Of a stretch of DNA of 7,976 nucleotides, positions 6,177 to 7,976 are shown piece by piece. The DNA comes from Candidatus Zixiibacteriota bacterium (lineage in GTDB: Bacteria; Zixibacteria; MSB-5A5; JAABVY01), in contig JAABVY010000105.1 of assembly GCA_011777135.1 (NCBI GenBank), forward strand, positions 16,501 through 24,476. The letters run 5' to 3'. A model generated the notes under the pieces. It searched no databases. It saw only the letters and a program-made list of their open reading frames with translations, and was not told the DNA's origin. The translations under genes and the position numbers were made by a program. Each line of letters begins with the position of its first letter. Within the stretch, counting starts at the first letter, position 1.

Positions 6177-7976
6177 TCACATGCCCTTGAACGGGTTCAT
6201 GCCATACTGCTCTATTACTTCCATGAATTTATCGAAGATCTCGGGGATCCTCTCATATTCATTTATTTGTAATTGATGGAGCTCTACACGTTCGTGCTCC
6301 ATAGCCATCTGCTCCAATTTCTCCCTGATGTTATCGCCGCGCGAGACCGCCAACTCGCTTCCCTTAATGAAATGGCACTGGTAATCATCGCCATACTTGC
6401 AGCCTATCAGGATGCAGCCATCGAATCCCGCCGAGATAGCCTCGCGCACCCAGGCGGTGTTTACGGAACCCAGACATCTGACAGGTATCACGCGAATGAA
6501 GGGATTGCATTTAAGGCGATGCTGTCCCATCAAATCCAGTGCGGGGATAGCGTCATTTTCGCACATCAGTGCGAGCACACGCGGCTTCTCCTCAAATTCC
6601 TCAGGGACATTGACGGCTTTAATCATCGATCCTATTATGTCAACCGAGTAGTCCTTGAAGGAGACGATCCGTTCCGGGCAGGCGCCCATGCATACGCCGC
6701 AGCGTCGGCATCTTGTGGCCCAGACCAACGGGGTGCCTTTTTCATCTTCATTCAACACCCCAAACGGACATTCCTCGGTGCAGCGTTTACATTGAGTACA
6801 GCGCTGGAGAAAAAATTCAGGAAAAGATATGTCTCCTGCTCTGGGATGGACCGCTTCGCCGCGGGAGGTCATCTCCACACATTGTATGGCTTTCAATGCG
6901 GCCCCGGCGGCGTCATTCCTGCTGCCCAGACCTTCCATCGGCTGACGCACTGCACCTGCTGGGTAGACTCCAGTGCGGCGGCTTTCATACGGGAAGCAGA
7001 TAAAATGTGAGTCCGGAAAGCCGTATTCAAGCGCGGGTAGATCAGGTCCCTGGCGATAAGCCAGATTCAATATCTGGGTGCCTTCATGATGCTTGAGTTG
7101 TTCGGCTTTTTCTGCCGCCTGTTTGCGCTGGGTTTCCGAATCACCCTTCACTGCGGCGAGTTTTGCATCCTCATAGGCGCGGATAGCCTCGCCATCAGCG
7201 GCATTCGGGACCATTCCAGCGGCAAGAACCACCAAATCCACCTTTACATTAACATTCTCGCCCGGCATAGTATTCTTTGCGTTAATTATCAGACCACCGT
7301 CGTCTGCGCGAGTGATTTCGCTAACTTCGCCCCGGGTTAGAAAGATTCCGGGGTCCTCCTGCGCCTTGCGATAGAAGTCCTCATAAAGCCCGATAGTCCG
7401 GATAAATTCATAAAATATAAATGCCTTTGCATCGCTGTTCATCTCACGCAAATACATAGCTTGCTTGAGAGATGTAAGGCAGCAGATCGATGAGCAATAG
7501 GAATGATGCTCTTTATTGCGGTTGCCACCGCATTGTATGAAAGCAATGCTACGGACTTCTTTGCCATCCGAAGGCCGGGTAATCTTGGCCTGAGTTTTGA
7601 CCATCTCCTCCAGATCGATATTTAGAATGACGTCGTCAAGCTTGCCATATGGAAGATTTTCACGCGGGTCTTTAGGTTTCCATCCAGTGGCCTGGATGAT
7701 AGCTCCAACACGAAATGAATCCAGTTCCTCTCCCCCGGGATTGCCGTTTGCCGATTGCAGAGTAACGTCAAATAGCCCCGGACCACCCGTTATTTTACCG
7801 GTTACAGCCGACTTATAGATTTTTATGCGGGGATTATTTTCAATTTCGGATAATAACTGGTCAATGCCCGTTTCTTCCAAGTCGCGGAACGGTGGATGGG
7901 TCGGGATCGATTTATGCTGTTTGGACAGCCAGCCTCCGAGCTGATCGCTTTTTTCAACCATTTTCACATCATATCC
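6177..7976 (-). CDS. qmoB: QmoB-like HdrA-family flavoprotein with ferredoxin and MvhD-like domains (5' end outside window)
   Basis: The visible part is 599 residues, open in frame to the right edge. Its first residues (GYDVKMVEKSDQLGG) are the second strand of an FAD-binding fold, so the start codon and the GxGxxG loop lie beyond 7976; the GTG at 7967 is an internal Val codon. Numbering from the edge, the HdrA-type Cys motif is C149, C161, C165 and C166 (CGGNR, YCSSICC). GMVPN at about 254-258 belongs to the flavin domain. Two ferredoxin-type [4Fe-4S] sites follow at C393/C396/C399/C403 and C423/C426/C429/C433. The C-terminal part is MvhD-like (about 465-545), with C472, C490, C501 (RCLGS), C521, C526 (GCKYGDD) and C534. 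This domain order is that of QmoB, which with QmoA forms the cytoplasmic flavin/Fe-S hub facing APS reductase. A charged helical stretch at about 263-297 interrupts the flavin domain. Stop TGA at 6177-6179. Confidence 0.92.
   Translation of the reverse strand, partial: GYDVKMVEKSDQLGGWLSKQHKSIPTHPPFRDLEETGIDQLLSEIENNPRIKIYKSAVTGKITGGPGLFDVTLQSANGNPGGEELDSFRVGAIIQATGWKPKDPRENLPYGKLDDVILNIDLEEMVKTQAKITRPSDGKEVRSIAFIQCGGNRNKEHHSYCSSICCLTSLKQAMYLREMNSDAKAFIFYEFIRTIGLYEDFYRKAQEDPGIFLTRGEVSEITRADDGGLIINAKNTMPGENVNVKVDLVVLAAGMVPNAADGEAIRAYEDAKLAAVKGDSETQRKQAAEKAEQLKHHEGTQILNLAYRQGPDLPALEYGFPDSHFICFPYESRRTGVYPAGAVRQPMEGLGSRNDAAGAALKAIQCVEMTSRGEAVHPRAGDISFPEFFLQRCTQCKRCTEECPFGVLNEDEKGTPLVWATRCRRCGVCMGACPERIVSFKDYSVDIIGSMIKAVNVPEEFEEKPRVLALMCENDAIPALDLMGQHRLKCNPFIRVIPVRCLGSVNTAWVREAISAGFDGCILIGCKYGDDYQCHFIKGSELAVSRGDNIREKLEQMAMEHERVELHQLQINEYERIPEIFDKFMEVIEQYGMNPFKGM

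Larger units (their letters stand above)
320..7976 (-). other. Probable single operon qmoB-qmoC-dsrJ-dsrO-dsrP-kinase-regulator
   Basis: Seven consecutive genes share one strand. Gaps are 40, 16, 5, 23 and 54 bp, and the final pair overlaps by 26 bp. No convincing terminator or promoter appears in the gaps. The 54 bp before the kinase (2244-2297) is the largest gap and the most likely place for a minor internal signal; a TATAAA occurs there on the minus strand but has no matching -35 box. The main promoter, and perhaps qmoA with sat or aprBA, would be to the right of the window. Confidence 0.75.

Noticed and set aside
6273..7010. 245-residue open frame on the plus strand
   Set aside because: It lies fully antisense to qmoB, whose motifs are unmistakable, and its translation shows no recognisable domain or ribosome site.
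1..7976. CRISPR arrays, insertion sequences, tRNA genes or long repeats
   Set aside because: Nothing with regular repeats, terminal inverted repeats or tRNA-like folding was recognised on reading the window; almost all bases are coding.

Overview
The window looks like part of a chromosome from a dissimilatory sulfur-metabolising anaerobe. A sulfate-reducing Desulfobacterota-type bacterium is the best guess, because the genes resemble the Qmo and Dsr membrane complexes that feed electrons to sulfate reduction. This lineage call comes from gene content only. No rRNA, tRNA, mobile element, CRISPR array or phage gene was seen.

Layout: positions 1-212 (+ strand) hold the 3' end of a gene, probably a metallo-beta-lactamase-fold protein. 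It ends tail-to-tail against everything else. From 320 to the right edge all genes lie on the minus strand and read right to left: qmoB-like (5' end cut off by the window edge at 7976), qmoC-like, dsrJ-like, dsrO-like, dsrP-like, a membrane sensor histidine kinase, and a single-domain response regulator. Gaps are 40, 16, 5, 23 and 54 bp, and the last pair overlaps by 26 bp, so one transcript is likely. Its promoter, and probably a qmoA gene, lie beyond the right edge.

How the genes may work together: QmoB (FAD/HdrA-like with ferredoxin and MvhD-like parts) and QmoC (HdrC-like Fe-S domain fused to a b-type cytochrome) normally form, with QmoA, the complex that passes menaquinol electrons to APS reductase. 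DsrJ (triheme periplasmic cytochrome c), DsrO (Tat-exported four-cluster Fe-S protein) and DsrP (ten-helix NrfD-type quinone protein) are normally the JOP half of DsrMKJOP. Here the JOP block follows qmoC directly and no dsrM or dsrK is present. The main hypothesis is a hybrid 'Qmo-JOP' complex in which QmoC replaces DsrM/DsrK as the trans-membrane partner, linking periplasmic cytochrome c and the quinone pool to a cytoplasmic flavin/Fe-S hub.

The kinase and regulator close the operon. The kinase has almost no periplasmic domain, so it probably senses something in the membrane or cytoplasm through its PAS domain. The regulator is a lone receiver with no DNA-binding output and an extra segment of about 27 residues. 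This points to local post-translational or redox-state signalling tied to the electron-transfer complex, which is inference.
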